The position numbers and the translations under genes are program-made. From contig NZ_CP009220.1 in assembly GCF_001277995.1 (NCBI RefSeq), forward strand, positions 1,240,001 through 1,304,000: a DNA stretch of 64,000 bases. Direction: 5' to 3'. The notes beneath the pieces are model-generated. The model ran no database searches. It saw nothing but the letters and a program-made list of their open reading frames with translations, and was not told the origin of the DNA. Shown here in pieces: positions 27,071 to 37,577 of the stretch. Source of the stretch: Corynebacterium deserti GIMN1.010. GTDB lineage: Bacteria; Actinomycetota; Actinomycetes; Mycobacteriales; Mycobacteriaceae. Each line of letters begins with the position of its first letter. Position 1 is the first letter of the stretch.

Positions 27071-27589
27071 ATGGCTAATACTGACATCACCCGCCACATC
27101 CTGTCCGTACTCGTTCAGGACGTAGACGGAATCATTTCTCGCGTGTCCGGTATGTTTACCCGCCGCGCATTCAACTTGGTATCCCTCGTGTCTGCAAAGA
27201 CCGAGACCGATGGCATCAACCGCATCACGGTTGTTGTCGACGCCGACGAGCTCAACATTGAGCAGATCACCAAGCAGCTCAACAAGCTGATCCCGGTGCT
27301 CAAAGTCGTGCGACTTGATGAAGAGACCACTATCGCCCGCGCAATCATGCTGGTTAAGGTCTCTGCGGACAGCACCAATCGTCCGCAGATCGTCGACGCC
27401 GCGAACATCTTCCGCGCCCGAGTCGTCGACGTGGCCCCAGATTCCGTGGTTATTGAGTCCACGGGTACCCCAGGCAAGCTCCGTGCTCTGCTTGACGTGA
27501 TGGAGCCTTTCGGTATTCGCGAACTCATCCAATCTGGCCAGATCGCACTCAACCGTGGTCCCAAGACCATGGCTCCGGCAAAACTCTAA
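27071..27589 (+). CDS. ilvN: Acetohydroxyacid synthase regulatory subunit
   Basis: 172 residues. The N-terminal ACT domain (ILSVLVQDVDGIISRVSGMF) binds valine and confers feedback inhibition; a C-terminal AHAS small-subunit domain follows. Positions 20-22 are Gly-Ile-Ile, the wild-type residues whose replacement is known to give feedback resistance in C. glutamicum, so this allele should be feedback-sensitive. AAGGAG precedes the ATG; cotranscribed with ilvB. Confidence 0.97.
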   Translation: MANTDITRHILSVLVQDVDGIISRVSGMFTRRAFNLVSLVSAKTETDGINRITVVVDADELNIEQITKQLNKLIPVLKVVRLDEETTIARAIMLVKVSADSTNRPQIVDAANIFRARVVDVAPDSVVIESTGTPGKLRALLDVMEPFGIRELIQSGQIALNRGPKTMAPAKL

Positions 27590-27612
27590 TCAGCACTAAA
27601 CCTGATTGCACG

Positions 27613-27741
27613 ACCACACATATGTGATGGGTTATACACGATCACTGAACATGTGTGTGGTAGAACAATAATGTAGTTGTCTGCCCTGCGTAGTTGAATC
27701 CCACGACTTAAAGTGGGACCAAGACACAAAGTAGGGCACGC
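27613..27741 (+). promoter_or_regulatory. ilvC upstream region with dyads
   Basis: The 193-bp gap between ilvN and ilvC has two visible structures. A 12-bp dyad, CCACACATATGT with ACATGTGTGTGG (27613-27660), has one mismatch and a ~23-nt spacer. Nested hairpins follow, TGCCCT/AGGGCA enclosing TCCCAC/GTGGGA (about 27682-27738). A separate ilvC promoter is known in C. glutamicum; I cannot fix its -10 with confidence (TAGAAC or CAATAAT near 27662-27671). Confidence 0.5.
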
Positions 27742-27764
27742 ATCTTTTCACCAAATTTTTATGA

Positions 27765-28799
<1,035 letters not shown>

Positions 28800-28813
28800 G
28801 TTTCACCTTTAAG

Positions 28814-28857
28814 AATTCCCCCTCACACCTGATGAACGTCGGGTAGGGGGATTTTTT
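28814..28857 (+). terminator. Terminator after ilvC
   Basis: TCCCCCT pairs with AGGGGGA and is followed by TTTTTT. Confidence 0.85.
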
Positions 28858-28978
28858 ATGCCCGTATCTAGAGTCCTCATCTGGGCAATCTTCAGAACAA
28901 ACTTCAGTGGATAAGGATCCCCACCCCCTTATTTTCAATAAGCTTTCAATAAGTGGGAAAGTGTGCTTAGCTAAAGGC

Positions 28979-29956
28979 ATGTCAACCCAACGGAACACCT
29001 CGCACGGCTCGCGCACGGAGCACCCAGCGCACCCAGCGCACCCAGCACATGCGCACACGCACGGCCATGAGCATGACCACAGCCACGCTCCAAGTTCACT
29101 GAAGGCTCTTCTAGCTGTCATCGCCTTGACGTCTGTCATCTTCCTCGCCGAACTCATTGCAGGTTTAGTCTCTGGATCCTTGGCGCTATTGGCCGACGCC
29201 ATGCACATGCTTTCTGACTCCACTGGTTTGATCATTGCGGCTGTTGCCATGCTCATTGGTAGGAAGGCCCGCAACTTCCGCGCCACCTACGGTTACAAGA
29301 GGGCAGAGGTGCTCGCTGCGCTGGTGAATGCGTCAGTAGTTACTGCCATCTCTGTCTGGATTGTCATCGAGGCCTTGATACGCTTGGGCGGCGACGTAGA
29401 GATCCAGACCGACCTCATGCTTATCGTGGCTGTCATTGGCTTGGTCACCAACGCTATTTCCGCGTTGGTTCTCATGCGTCACCAAGATGGCAATATCAAT
29501 ATGCGCGGTGCGTTCCTGCACGTGCTCAGTGACATGCTGGCTTCTGTCGCTGTCATCATCGCAGGCCTTATTATTCGATACACAGGGTGGACTCCAGCCG
29601 ATACCGTGGCCTCGATTGTCATCGCTGCCATCATCATTCCGCGTGCGTTTTCCTTGCTGCGGGAGGCTATTAACATCTTGCTGGAGCGTGTTCCCAAGGA
29701 AGCTGAGCCAGAGAAAATCTATGAGGCACTTCGCCAAGTACCAGGTGTTGCTGATGTGCACGATCTACACATTTGGACAATTGATGGTAAGGAAACTCTT
29801 GCGACCTGCCATTTAGTTGTGGATTCTATGGATAAGGAAATTATGAGCTGTGGTGTGTTGGATCGGGCAGAAACAGAACTATCCAAACTCGGCATTGATC
29901 ATTCGACAATTCAGCTTGAGAGTTTTGAGCATGGTGATCACGAGAGCGTGTGCTGA
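28979..29956 (+). CDS. CDF-family cation efflux protein (CzcD/ZitB type)
   Basis: 325 residues. The N-terminus is His-rich (HAHTHGHEHDHSH) after a tandem HPA repeat. Six transmembrane helices follow, with HMLSD in TM2 and HVLSD in TM5, the His-Asp pairs of the Zn2+-type site, then a cytoplasmic metal-sensing domain (VADVHDLHIWTIDG). It exports Zn2+, possibly Co2+ or Cd2+. The ATG at 28979 is where homology begins; the frame is open further upstream without a ribosome site. Confidence 0.9.
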   Translation: MSTQRNTSHGSRTEHPAHPAHPAHAHTHGHEHDHSHAPSSLKALLAVIALTSVIFLAELIAGLVSGSLALLADAMHMLSDSTGLIIAAVAMLIGRKARNFRATYGYKRAEVLAALVNASVVTAISVWIVIEALIRLGGDVEIQTDLMLIVAVIGLVTNAISALVLMRHQDGNINMRGAFLHVLSDMLASVAVIIAGLIIRYTGWTPADTVASIVIAAIIIPRAFSLLREAINILLERVPKEAEPEKIYEALRQVPGVADVHDLHIWTIDGKETLATCHLVVDSMDKEIMSCGVLDRAETELSKLGIDHSTIQLESFEHGDHESVC

Positions 29957-29971
29957 TATAGAGTGTGACCT

Positions 29972-31789
29972 ATGGGGTTTTCCACACCAAGCTATGCGCT
30001 AAATGATCTCTTCGCCCGCATCGACCGAGGCGATATCCAACTTCCTGATTTTCAACGTGATTATGCCTGGGATGTCGACCGCATCCGAAGCCTCATAATC
30101 ACCGTTCTACGTGGTTTTCCAGTGGGTGTCCTGATGGCATTGGACACCCGCGGCGAAGAAATGCGGTTCCGACCTCGGGCGTTGTCAGGAGCGCCAGACA
30201 CGGGCAAGGACCCAGGTCTTTTGCTTCTCGACGGGCAGCAGAGGCTTACCACCTTGTACCACTGCTTCAGTGGTGACGGCTATGTCAACACCGTGGATTT
30301 CCGATCAAAAAAGGTAATCCGCAAATTTTATGTCGATGTCGCTAAGGCTGTTCAATCTCCGGTTATGCCCGATGAGGCTGTGTTTTCTGTGGATGAAAAC
30401 GGAGAAATTAAGTCCCACTTCGGCCCTGTCGTTGAGGATGGCATCCTTGATCTGGATACTGCGCTGGCTAATGGTTGTATTCCTGTTTCTATGCTGTTGG
30501 GTGAGCAGGGCACCGACGTTCTTTTCGATCTCGCTGATGTCGCAGGTCAGGGAGCCCGTGAGCACGCCAAGCGCTTCCAGACGCAGATCGTCAAAACACT
30601 GGTGAGCTATGACATCCCCATGATCCGACTGGATCGTGAAACCGCCAAAGGGGGAGTGGGCTCCATCTTCGCCCAAGCAAATACCTCTGGTCTGCAGATG
30701 GATGTCTTTGATCTTCTGACTGCTGTGTTCGCGGCCGATGAATCCCACGACACCGAGTTTTCTTTGCGCGATGATTGGACAAGCATCGAAAAGCATCTGC
30801 GTCAGCATCCAGCTCTCGACGGCATCGGACGCACCGAATTTCTTACCGCGGTCTCCCTCCTGGTCAACGCTCGTAAAGGTCGCGCGACTGGTTACCGTGA
30901 AGATATCCTCAACCTCACCTTGGCTGAGTACATCGAAGCTTCCAAGGAAATGCGTACCGGTTTCGATGAAGCAGCGGAGTTCTTGCGTCAGCGCTGCATT
31001 TTGAGCCTGGATCAAGTTCCGTACACATCTCAGATTGTGCCCCTGGCTGTCATTCTCACGCTGCTGAGTTCTGAGGACATGGCAACTGCTCGTTCGTGGA
31101 ACCGCCTCAACCAGTGGTTCTGGAGTGGTGTCCTTGGTGAGCTTTATGGCTCGCCCGCAGTAATCGCCCGCTCGGGCCGTGACACTGATCAGGTCACCGC
31201 GTGGATCCGCGAAGGTGAGGGCGAGACCGCAATGGTTCCCAAGACCATCCGCGATACCGTTTTCCACGAGTCCCGTCTGCTCAGCGCAACGGAAGATACT
31301 GGCGTCTGGAAAGGCATCTTCGCCCTACTTATGGGACGTGGCGCGCGAGACTGGCGCACTGGTCAGCAATTTGATCGCTGGACCTTTGATGAGCTTGGCT
31401 GCAACTTCCTCCAGATTTTCCCCAGCAAGTGGTGCAAGGAGCGAGGCATCGATCCAGTTCTTACGGAGTCTGTACTTAACCGCACTCCCATGGGCCGTCG
31501 CACGGAGGTTGTCATTGGTGATACCCCGCCATCTCGTTACCTCTCGCGTGTGCAGTCCAAGTCGCTGATGGGCGACGAAGAATTTGACCGGATGCTTGAT
31601 ACTCATTTATTGCACTCTGAGGATCTGCACTCTTCCAACACTGATCACTTCTTTGCGGATCGTCGAGAAAACTTCATTGCGATGGTGGAGGAAGCAATCG
31701 GTAAGTCGGTGGTTCGTGACGTCAACGAGGAAAATCTCACCGGTGGGCACGATGGTCCGGATGCTTTTGAAGACACCGTAAAGGAGTAG
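29972..31789 (+). CDS. DUF262 (ParB/GmrS-like) protein, stand-alone
   Basis: 605 residues. The N-terminal DUF262 domain has the ParB-like core (IQLPDFQRDYAWD; LLLLDGQQRLTTLYHCF), the NTP-cutting part of GmrS. The C-terminus ends with NRTPMGRRTEVVIGDTPPSRYL, a pattern found in DUF262 proteins in place of the catalytic HNH of DUF1524. It may be a defence or regulatory NTPase, but the role is unknown. A TATAGA box at 29957-29962 lies 9 bp before the ATG, so the message is probably leaderless and independent of the transporter. Confidence 0.82.
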   Translation: MGFSTPSYALNDLFARIDRGDIQLPDFQRDYAWDVDRIRSLIITVLRGFPVGVLMALDTRGEEMRFRPRALSGAPDTGKDPGLLLLDGQQRLTTLYHCFSGDGYVNTVDFRSKKVIRKFYVDVAKAVQSPVMPDEAVFSVDENGEIKSHFGPVVEDGILDLDTALANGCIPVSMLLGEQGTDVLFDLADVAGQGAREHAKRFQTQIVKTLVSYDIPMIRLDRETAKGGVGSIFAQANTSGLQMDVFDLLTAVFAADESHDTEFSLRDDWTSIEKHLRQHPALDGIGRTEFLTAVSLLVNARKGRATGYREDILNLTLAEYIEASKEMRTGFDEAAEFLRQRCILSLDQVPYTSQIVPLAVILTLLSSEDMATARSWNRLNQWFWSGVLGELYGSPAVIARSGRDTDQVTAWIREGEGETAMVPKTIRDTVFHESRLLSATEDTGVWKGIFALLMGRGARDWRTGQQFDRWTFDELGCNFLQIFPSKWCKERGIDPVLTESVLNRTPMGRRTEVVIGDTPPSRYLSRVQSKSLMGDEEFDRMLDTHLLHSEDLHSSNTDHFFADRRENFIAMVEEAIGKSVVRDVNEENLTGGHDGPDAFEDTVKE

Positions 31790-31876
31790 GTCGACACGGC
31801 GTGGGCTAGGATTGGCGGAAGTCTTCCATAGTTTTCCTCAGATTTCCTCCGATCGTTCAAGGGAAAGGGTAACCTT

Positions 31877-33634
31877 TTGGCATCTCGCACCGCGTCTTTT
31901 CGGCAACTTGTAGCAGTCACCGCGTCAGCGGTGATGGCGCTGGGTCTTGCTTCCTGTGCCTCCACTGACCAAGAAGGTGGGGAAGCATCGCAGGTGGCGT
32001 CGACAAGCGTTGCTGAGACCGACAATTCGCCGTACCGCGAGGCACGGGCGGAGAATGTGGCGCGTGCGGTGGCGGAGAGTTTTCCGCAGGAGCCGACGGT
32101 GATTAGTGACGCGGGGTATACCGGGGTGGATACCAGCGAGATGTTTTTTGATTCCTCTGACACGGTCGTGGTGTCTGGCGCTGGGATTGCACAGGAACTG
32201 CGGGCGGCGTCGATAGGCGTGGTGGCGCATTCGCCGGTGCTGCACGCGCCTGGCGGCAGTGATGCTGAAGTGATCGCGGAAATTGAACGCCTCGGTGCTT
32301 CAACCGTGTTGCTGGTGGGGCAGGCGTTACCTGGGTTTACTGAGGATTCTGTGGAGTCCGTATCCAAGATTATTCAGGATAACGGCACTGAACAGGGTCT
32401 TGCGGAACTTACCGCGCTGCAATTTGATGAGCAGACCGTCGCCGACGTGAGCGATCTGGCGCGCGCAACGGCGACGCTGGTTGCAGATCAGCAAACCATG
32501 CTAGTGCCAGCGTGGGAGCAAACAACAACGCTTGACGACGAAACCCCGGACAATTCCCCGACTGATACGTTGGATGCCTTCCCATTGCAAACCAATCGCG
32601 ACGGCGAAATGGCGCCCGTGGTGATCGCTAGCCCGGAAAGTGGAATTTCTGCGGTGGCAACAGCCCGCGCCTACGGAGCTGAGGTGCGTTTTATGGATTA
32701 TCCAGATCCGCGCCTGAATTCCGAGACCATGGAAATGGTGGCCGGTCTTTCCGAACGACCACTGCTGGCTCTTGGTGATCAATTTGGCACCGGCGAACTG
32801 CTGGCTGAAAAGATTGAGCGCGGCGAAACCGTCACCACTGAATTGCCTGGCGGCGGTGGCTTGGTCTTCCCAGGTCGACGCATGGTGGCCCTTTACGGAC
32901 ATCCTTCCGGCCCTGCTCTGGGAGCAATGGGTGAGCAGCCCGCTGCTGAAGCGGTTGCCCGCGTGACGGAACTGGCCAAGGAATATCAGCCGTTTGATGA
33001 TGAACCCGTCATCCCTGCCTTCGAAGTCATCGCAACGGTCGCTTCAGAATTTCCAGGCGATGACGGCAATTTCTCCAATGAGTTCCCCGTCGAAGACCTT
33101 GTGGAATATGTCGACGCCATCACGGACGCCGGAGGCTACGCAGTGCTCGACCTCCAGCCTGGGCGAGCCAACTTCCTTGAGCAAGCAAAACTTTATGAGG
33201 AATTGCTCAAGCGCCCAAACGTCGGCTTGGCACTAGATCCGGAGTGGAAGATCGGCCCCGATGAGCAACCCATGACTCGCGTTGGTTCCGTGGAAGCATC
33301 CGAAGTCAATGAAGTCGCACAGTGGTTGGCTGATTTGGTGGCGGAACATGAGCTTCCTCAGAAGGCGTTTGTGCTCCACCAGTTCCAGGTGCAGATGATT
33401 CGTGACCGCAGCCAGATTGACACCACTCATCCTGAGCTGGCCTTTGTCCTGCATGCTGATGGCCACGGCGCGCCAGGGGATAAGTACGCCACGTGGGACA
33501 TGCTGCGTCAGGACTTGAGCGACGATTACTTCATGGCGTGGAAGAACTTCTACGACGAAGATTTCCCGACCTTCACCCCGCAACAAACCTACGAGGATGT
33601 CAATCCACGTCCGTGGTTTGTGTCGTACCAGTAG
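31877..33634 (+). CDS. Large secreted lipoprotein, unknown function
   Basis: 585 residues. A lipoprotein signal ends in LASC (Cys27); a short Ser/Thr linker follows. The middle resembles cell-wall-binding-repeat-like tandem units (TVLLVGQALPGF; PVVIASPESG). The C-terminal ~200 residues (GYAVLDLQPGRANFLEQAKL; LDPEWKIGPDEQP) look like a barrel fold related to glycoside-hydrolase-like domains, which is an inference only. TTG start behind GGGAAAGGG. It follows the DUF262 gene by 87 bp and may share its transcript. Confidence 0.75.
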   Translation: MASRTASFRQLVAVTASAVMALGLASCASTDQEGGEASQVASTSVAETDNSPYREARAENVARAVAESFPQEPTVISDAGYTGVDTSEMFFDSSDTVVVSGAGIAQELRAASIGVVAHSPVLHAPGGSDAEVIAEIERLGASTVLLVGQALPGFTEDSVESVSKIIQDNGTEQGLAELTALQFDEQTVADVSDLARATATLVADQQTMLVPAWEQTTTLDDETPDNSPTDTLDAFPLQTNRDGEMAPVVIASPESGISAVATARAYGAEVRFMDYPDPRLNSETMEMVAGLSERPLLALGDQFGTGELLAEKIERGETVTTELPGGGGLVFPGRRMVALYGHPSGPALGAMGEQPAAEAVARVTELAKEYQPFDDEPVIPAFEVIATVASEFPGDDGNFSNEFPVEDLVEYVDAITDAGGYAVLDLQPGRANFLEQAKLYEELLKRPNVGLALDPEWKIGPDEQPMTRVGSVEASEVNEVAQWLADLVAEHELPQKAFVLHQFQVQMIRDRSQIDTTHPELAFVLHADGHGAPGDKYATWDMLRQDLSDDYFMAWKNFYDEDFPTFTPQQTYEDVNPRPWFVSYQ

Positions 33635-33871
33635 GCGCGCGAGCTGGTGTGCCAGCGGGCACTCCAGTAATATTCAGTCGCCTTTTTGCATGGTGAGACA
33701 CTATCGGGGGTATATCTCACACCATGAATGAGGGGTAAAGGTGACTGAAAGTAACTCCTAAGGTTTAAACTGTTTTCTAGTCGCACGCCAAAACCCGGCG
33801 TGGACACGTCTGCAGCCGACGCGGTCGTGCCTGTTGCAGGCGGACATTCCTAGTTTTTCCAGGAGTAACTT

Positions 33872-35464
33872 GTGAGCCAGAATGGCCGTCCGGTAGTCCT
33901 CATCGCCGATAAACTTGCGCAGTCCACTGTTGATGCGCTTGGAGATGCAGTAGAAGTCCGTTGGGTTGACGGACCTAACCGCCCAGCACTGCTCGAAGCA
34001 GTCAAGGAAGCTGACGCGCTGCTCGTGCGTTCTGCAACCACCGTCGATGCTGAAGTCATCGCCGCTGCACCGAATTTGAAGATCGTCGGCCGTGCCGGCG
34101 TCGGACTGGACAACGTTGACATCCCTGCTGCCACCGAAGCTGGCGTCATGGTTGCTAACGCTCCAACCTCAAACATTCACTCCGCTTGTGAGCACGCAAT
34201 TTCCTTGCTGCTCTCCACTGCACGTCAGATCCCTGCTGCAGATGCCACCCTGCGTGACGGCGAGTGGAAGCGTTCCTCCTTCAACGGTGTGGAAATCTTT
34301 GGAAAGACTGTCGGTATCGTTGGTTTCGGCCACATTGGTCAGCTTTTTGCTCAGCGCCTCGCAGCGTTTGAAACCACCATTATTGCGTACGATCCTTACG
34401 CCAACCCAGCTCGCGCAGCTCAGCTAAACGTGGAACTGGTTGAGCTGGATGAGCTGATGAGCCGTTCTGACTTTGTCACCATCCACCTCCCAAAGACGAA
34501 GGAAACCGCTGGCATGTTTGATGCTGAGCTCCTTGCTAAGTCCAAGAAGGGCCAGATCATCATCAACGCTGCACGTGGCGGCCTTGTTGATGAGCAGGCT
34601 TTGGCTGATGCAATCGAGTCCGGTCACATCCGCGGCGCAGGTTTTGACGTCTACGCAACCGAGCCATGCACCGATTCTCCTTTGTTCAAGCTTCCTCAGG
34701 TTGTTGTCACCCCTCACTTGGGCGCTTCCACCGTTGAGGCTCAGGATCGCGCAGGCACCGACGTTGCTGACTCCGTACTCAAGGCTCTTGCCGGCGAGTT
34801 TGTGGCTGATGCTGTGAACGTGTCCGGTGGCCGCGTCGGCGAAGAGGTTGCAGTCTGGCTCGACCTGGCACGCAAGCTCGGTTTGCTGGCTGGCAAGCTT
34901 GTCGACGCCGCCCCTGTCGCCATCGAGGTTGAAGCTCGCGGCGAGCTCTCCACCGAGCAGGTCGACGCACTGGGACTGTCCGCTGTTCGTGGTTTGTTCT
35001 CTGGAATCATTGAAGAGTCCGTGACCTTCGTCAACGCACCTCGCATCGCTGAGGAGCGAGGCCTGGACGTCACCATTAAGACCAACTCTGAGTCCGTGAC
35101 CCACCGTTCTGTCCTACAGGTCAAGGTCATCACCGGCGAAGGCGCAACCGCTACCGTCGTTGGTGCTCTCACCGGACTTGAGCGCGTTGAAAAGATCACC
35201 CGCATCAACGGCCGTGGTCTGGATCTTCGTGCAGAGGGCCGCAACCTCTTCCTTGAGTACACCGATGCTCCCGGTGCGTTGGGTGTTGTCGGCACCAAGC
35301 TGGGGACAGCTGGCATCAACATTGAGGCAGCAGCATTGACTCAGGCTGAGAAGGGTGACGGCGCAGTTCTAATCCTGCGTGTTGAGTCCGAAGTTCCTGA
35401 AGAGCTTGAGGCAGAGATCAACGCTGAGCTCGGCGCTAAGTCTTTCCAGGTTGTTCTGGACTAA
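33872..35464 (+). CDS. serA: D-3-phosphoglycerate dehydrogenase
   Basis: 530 residues, the long actinobacterial type. NAD domain: [29 protein letters not shown] and the catalytic His in TPHLGAST. An intervening domain and a C-terminal ACT domain ([20 protein letters not shown]) follow, which bind serine. First step of serine synthesis. GTG start with AGGAG 6 nt upstream. The 237-bp upstream gap contains small hairpins (CACGCC/GGCGTG; GCCTG/CAGGC), and AAGTAACTCCT at 33749 is nearly complementary to the ribosome site, though it may lie before the transcript start. Confidence 0.97.
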   Translation: MSQNGRPVVLIADKLAQSTVDALGDAVEVRWVDGPNRPALLEAVKEADALLVRSATTVDAEVIAAAPNLKIVGRAGVGLDNVDIPAATEAGVMVANAPTSNIHSACEHAISLLLSTARQIPAADATLRDGEWKRSSFNGVEIFGKTVGIVGFGHIGQLFAQRLAAFETTIIAYDPYANPARAAQLNVELVELDELMSRSDFVTIHLPKTKETAGMFDAELLAKSKKGQIIINAARGGLVDEQALADAIESGHIRGAGFDVYATEPCTDSPLFKLPQVVVTPHLGASTVEAQDRAGTDVADSVLKALAGEFVADAVNVSGGRVGEEVAVWLDLARKLGLLAGKLVDAAPVAIEVEARGELSTEQVDALGLSAVRGLFSGIIEESVTFVNAPRIAEERGLDVTIKTNSESVTHRSVLQVKVITGEGATATVVGALTGLERVEKITRINGRGLDLRAEGRNLFLEYTDAPGALGVVGTKLGTAGINIEAAALTQAEKGDGAVLILRVESEVPEELEAEINAELGAKSFQVVLD

Positions 35465-35479
35465 TTTAGCTTTCACCTT

Positions 35480-35518
35480 CCGCCCTTCCAGCATGCCCGT
35501 GCTAGGAGGGCGGTTTTG
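35480..35518 (+). terminator. Terminator after serA
   Basis: CCGCCCT pairs with AGGGCGG, with an inner AGCA/TGCT, followed by TTTT. Confidence 0.85.
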
Positions 35519-35584
35519 TGTCTTTATGGGCAAGGTAGCAGGTAGATTAAACGAAGAATATTTCCTTAAAGAAAGGTTTTCGCG

Positions 35585-36457
35585 ATGCTCCCTTCACAGC
35601 TCGTCTCTGTGCTCACTGACGCTGGCCTTAAACCGCAGGTTGATGGGATTGATAGCGTAACTGTCACCACCCCACACTTCACTCTCTCTTTCGAGCACCA
35701 TGACTGGCTGCGTGCACAAGCAACCTGGGTGGGTGCTATGAATACCCACGATTATGTGCGTTCCATCGTTGCAATCAATTCCGCGCACAATCACAGCCCT
35801 ATCCCACGCATGGTGGTGGACTCTCGGGCGGGCCTTGCGAACGTGTTGAAGAAAGATGAGGGCGACATCCAGGTCCACGCCACCCTCGGAGTCCCCGTCG
35901 GCGAAGGTCTTACGGAGTCTCAGATTTCTGGCTTCGTCGCAGCCGCCTTTGATAGCGCCATCGAACTCACCCGCGAATTCCACGCGCTCTACCCAGAACG
36001 CTCACCTCAGCAACGGGGCGCCACAATCAACCTCAGCGTCCGCGACGCGTCCGCAGAATCCCAGGTCACACCGGTCAGGGTTGCTAATTGGTTTATGGAT
36101 CAGGGGGTTGATGAAGTGCCTTACGACGCGTCCTCCGGACGAATTTCCTTTGAATTAGACTCCGTTCCCGTCGACATCGTCCTAGATAACTCTGACCTCC
36201 TGCAGATCGTGGCAGTAGTTCCCATTGACCACAATGTGGAAGCAACAGAAGTCCTTCACCTGTGCAATCGAGCCAATCTTGATTCTGCGCATTCCACTAT
36301 TTTCATGCGTTCTGTGGGGGATGGTGTGGAGTGTGTTGCCACCGTTGTGCTTCCTATTCGTGCAGGTCTCGATGATATTCAGTTGTCTCAAGCCCTCAGT
36401 GATGGGGTAGTGGGGGTTGTTGGACAGGTGAAAGCAGTGATTGGTCAGCTACACTAG
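35585..36457 (+). CDS. YbjN-domain protein
   Basis: 290 residues. Two related halves match the YbjN/type III chaperone-like fold ([20 protein letters not shown] in the first; [21 protein letters not shown] in the second). No catalytic residues are visible. Such proteins are soluble and are often linked to stress or secretion; the function is unknown. AAAGAAAGG precedes the ATG. It ends 34 bp before leuB and is probably cotranscribed with it. Confidence 0.75.
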   Translation: MLPSQLVSVLTDAGLKPQVDGIDSVTVTTPHFTLSFEHHDWLRAQATWVGAMNTHDYVRSIVAINSAHNHSPIPRMVVDSRAGLANVLKKDEGDIQVHATLGVPVGEGLTESQISGFVAAAFDSAIELTREFHALYPERSPQQRGATINLSVRDASAESQVTPVRVANWFMDQGVDEVPYDASSGRISFELDSVPVDIVLDNSDLLQIVAVVPIDHNVEATEVLHLCNRANLDSAHSTIFMRSVGDGVECVATVVLPIRAGLDDIQLSQALSDGVVGVVGQVKAVIGQLH

Positions 36458-36491
36458 GTTTGTCCATATCGTGAGAAGGGAATCCCACAAC

Positions 36492-37514
36492 ATGAAACTT
36501 GCTGTTATTGGTGGCGACGGAATCGGCCCAGAGGTTACTGCTGAAGCCCTCAAAGTCCTCGACGCTGTCCGCGACGACATCGAGACCACCGACTATGACC
36601 TCGGAGCCCGCCGCTACCTCAAGAACGGCGAGCTGCTCACCGATGATGATCTCGCATCTCTGCGCGAGCACGACGCCATCCTCTTGGGTGCCATCGGTGC
36701 GCCAGGCGAGGTTCCACCAGGAATCCTTGAGCGCGGTCTGCTGCTGAAGATGCGTTTCTCCCTTGACCACCACGTCAACCTGCGCCCCTCCAAGCTGTAT
36801 GACGGCGTGGAGTCCCCACTGCGTAACCCAGGCAAGATCGACTTCGTTGTGGTCCGCGAAGGCACCGAAGGCGCCTATACCGGCAATGGTGGCGCCATCC
36901 GCGTGGGTACCCCACATGAGATTGCCAACGAAACGTCTGTAAACACCCGCTACGGCGCTGAGCGCGTTATCCGCTACGCTTTCGAGCTCGCCCAGAGCCG
37001 CCGCAAGAAACTCACCCTCGTGCACAAGACCAACGTGCTCGTTCACGGTGGTGGCCTGTGGCAACGCACCGTCGATGAAGTAGGCAAGGAATACCCTGAA
37101 GTTACTGTTGACTACAACCACATCGACGCAGCAACCATCTACTTGGTCACCGATCCACAGCGTTTCGACGTCATCGTCACCGACAACCTTTTCGGTGACA
37201 TCCTCACCGACGAGGCAGGTGCTATCTCCGGCGGTATCGGCCTGGCCGCATCCGGCAATATCGACGCCACCGGCACCAACCCGTCCATGTTCGAGCCAGT
37301 TCACGGCTCTGCACCTGATATCGCCGGCAAGGGCGTCGCAGACCCTACCGCCGCCATTTTGTCTGCAGCAATGCTCCTGCGCCACCTTGGAGACGAAGCC
37401 AATGCAGTGCGCATTGAAGAGGCCATCGCTGCTGACGTTGCAACCCGCGACAACTCCACGCCAATCTCCACGACTGAGGTCGGCGATCGCATTGTGGCAG
37501 CGCTGACTGCCTAG
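36492..37514 (+). CDS. leuB: 3-isopropylmalate dehydrogenase
   Basis: 340 residues. The substrate and metal sites [12 protein letters not shown] and the NAD region [11 protein letters not shown] are intact; the N-terminus [16 protein letters not shown] marks the start at 36492, behind AAGGGA. It oxidises 3-isopropylmalate in leucine synthesis; leuCD are 24 kb away in this window. Confidence 0.97.
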   Translation: MKLAVIGGDGIGPEVTAEALKVLDAVRDDIETTDYDLGARRYLKNGELLTDDDLASLREHDAILLGAIGAPGEVPPGILERGLLLKMRFSLDHHVNLRPSKLYDGVESPLRNPGKIDFVVVREGTEGAYTGNGGAIRVGTPHEIANETSVNTRYGAERVIRYAFELAQSRRKKLTLVHKTNVLVHGGGLWQRTVDEVGKEYPEVTVDYNHIDAATIYLVTDPQRFDVIVTDNLFGDILTDEAGAISGGIGLAASGNIDATGTNPSMFEPVHGSAPDIAGKGVADPTAAILSAAMLLRHLGDEANAVRIEEAIAADVATRDNSTPISTTEVGDRIVAALTA

Positions 37515-37528
37515 TTGTCCTGGAAGAT

Positions 37529-37566
37529 AAAAAGCCTTACCGGGTGCTGACGGTAAGGCTTTTTAT
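37529..37566 (+). terminator. Bidirectional terminator between leuB and the binding-protein gene
   Basis: AAAAAGCCTTACCG pairs perfectly with CGGTAAGGCTTTTT around an 8-nt loop. T-runs on both strands suit both convergent genes. Confidence 0.92.
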
Positions 37567-37577
37567 TTAGCGTAGTT

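Noticed and set aside
29014-29050. Short direct repeats GCACCCAGC x3 considered as CRISPR-like or regulatory
   Set aside because: They are in frame inside the CDF gene and encode the HPAHPAHPA part of its His-rich N-terminus. No CRISPR array was seen anywhere in the window.
36396-37385. 329-codon open frame on the minus strand
   Set aside because: Antisense to leuB, same reasoning.
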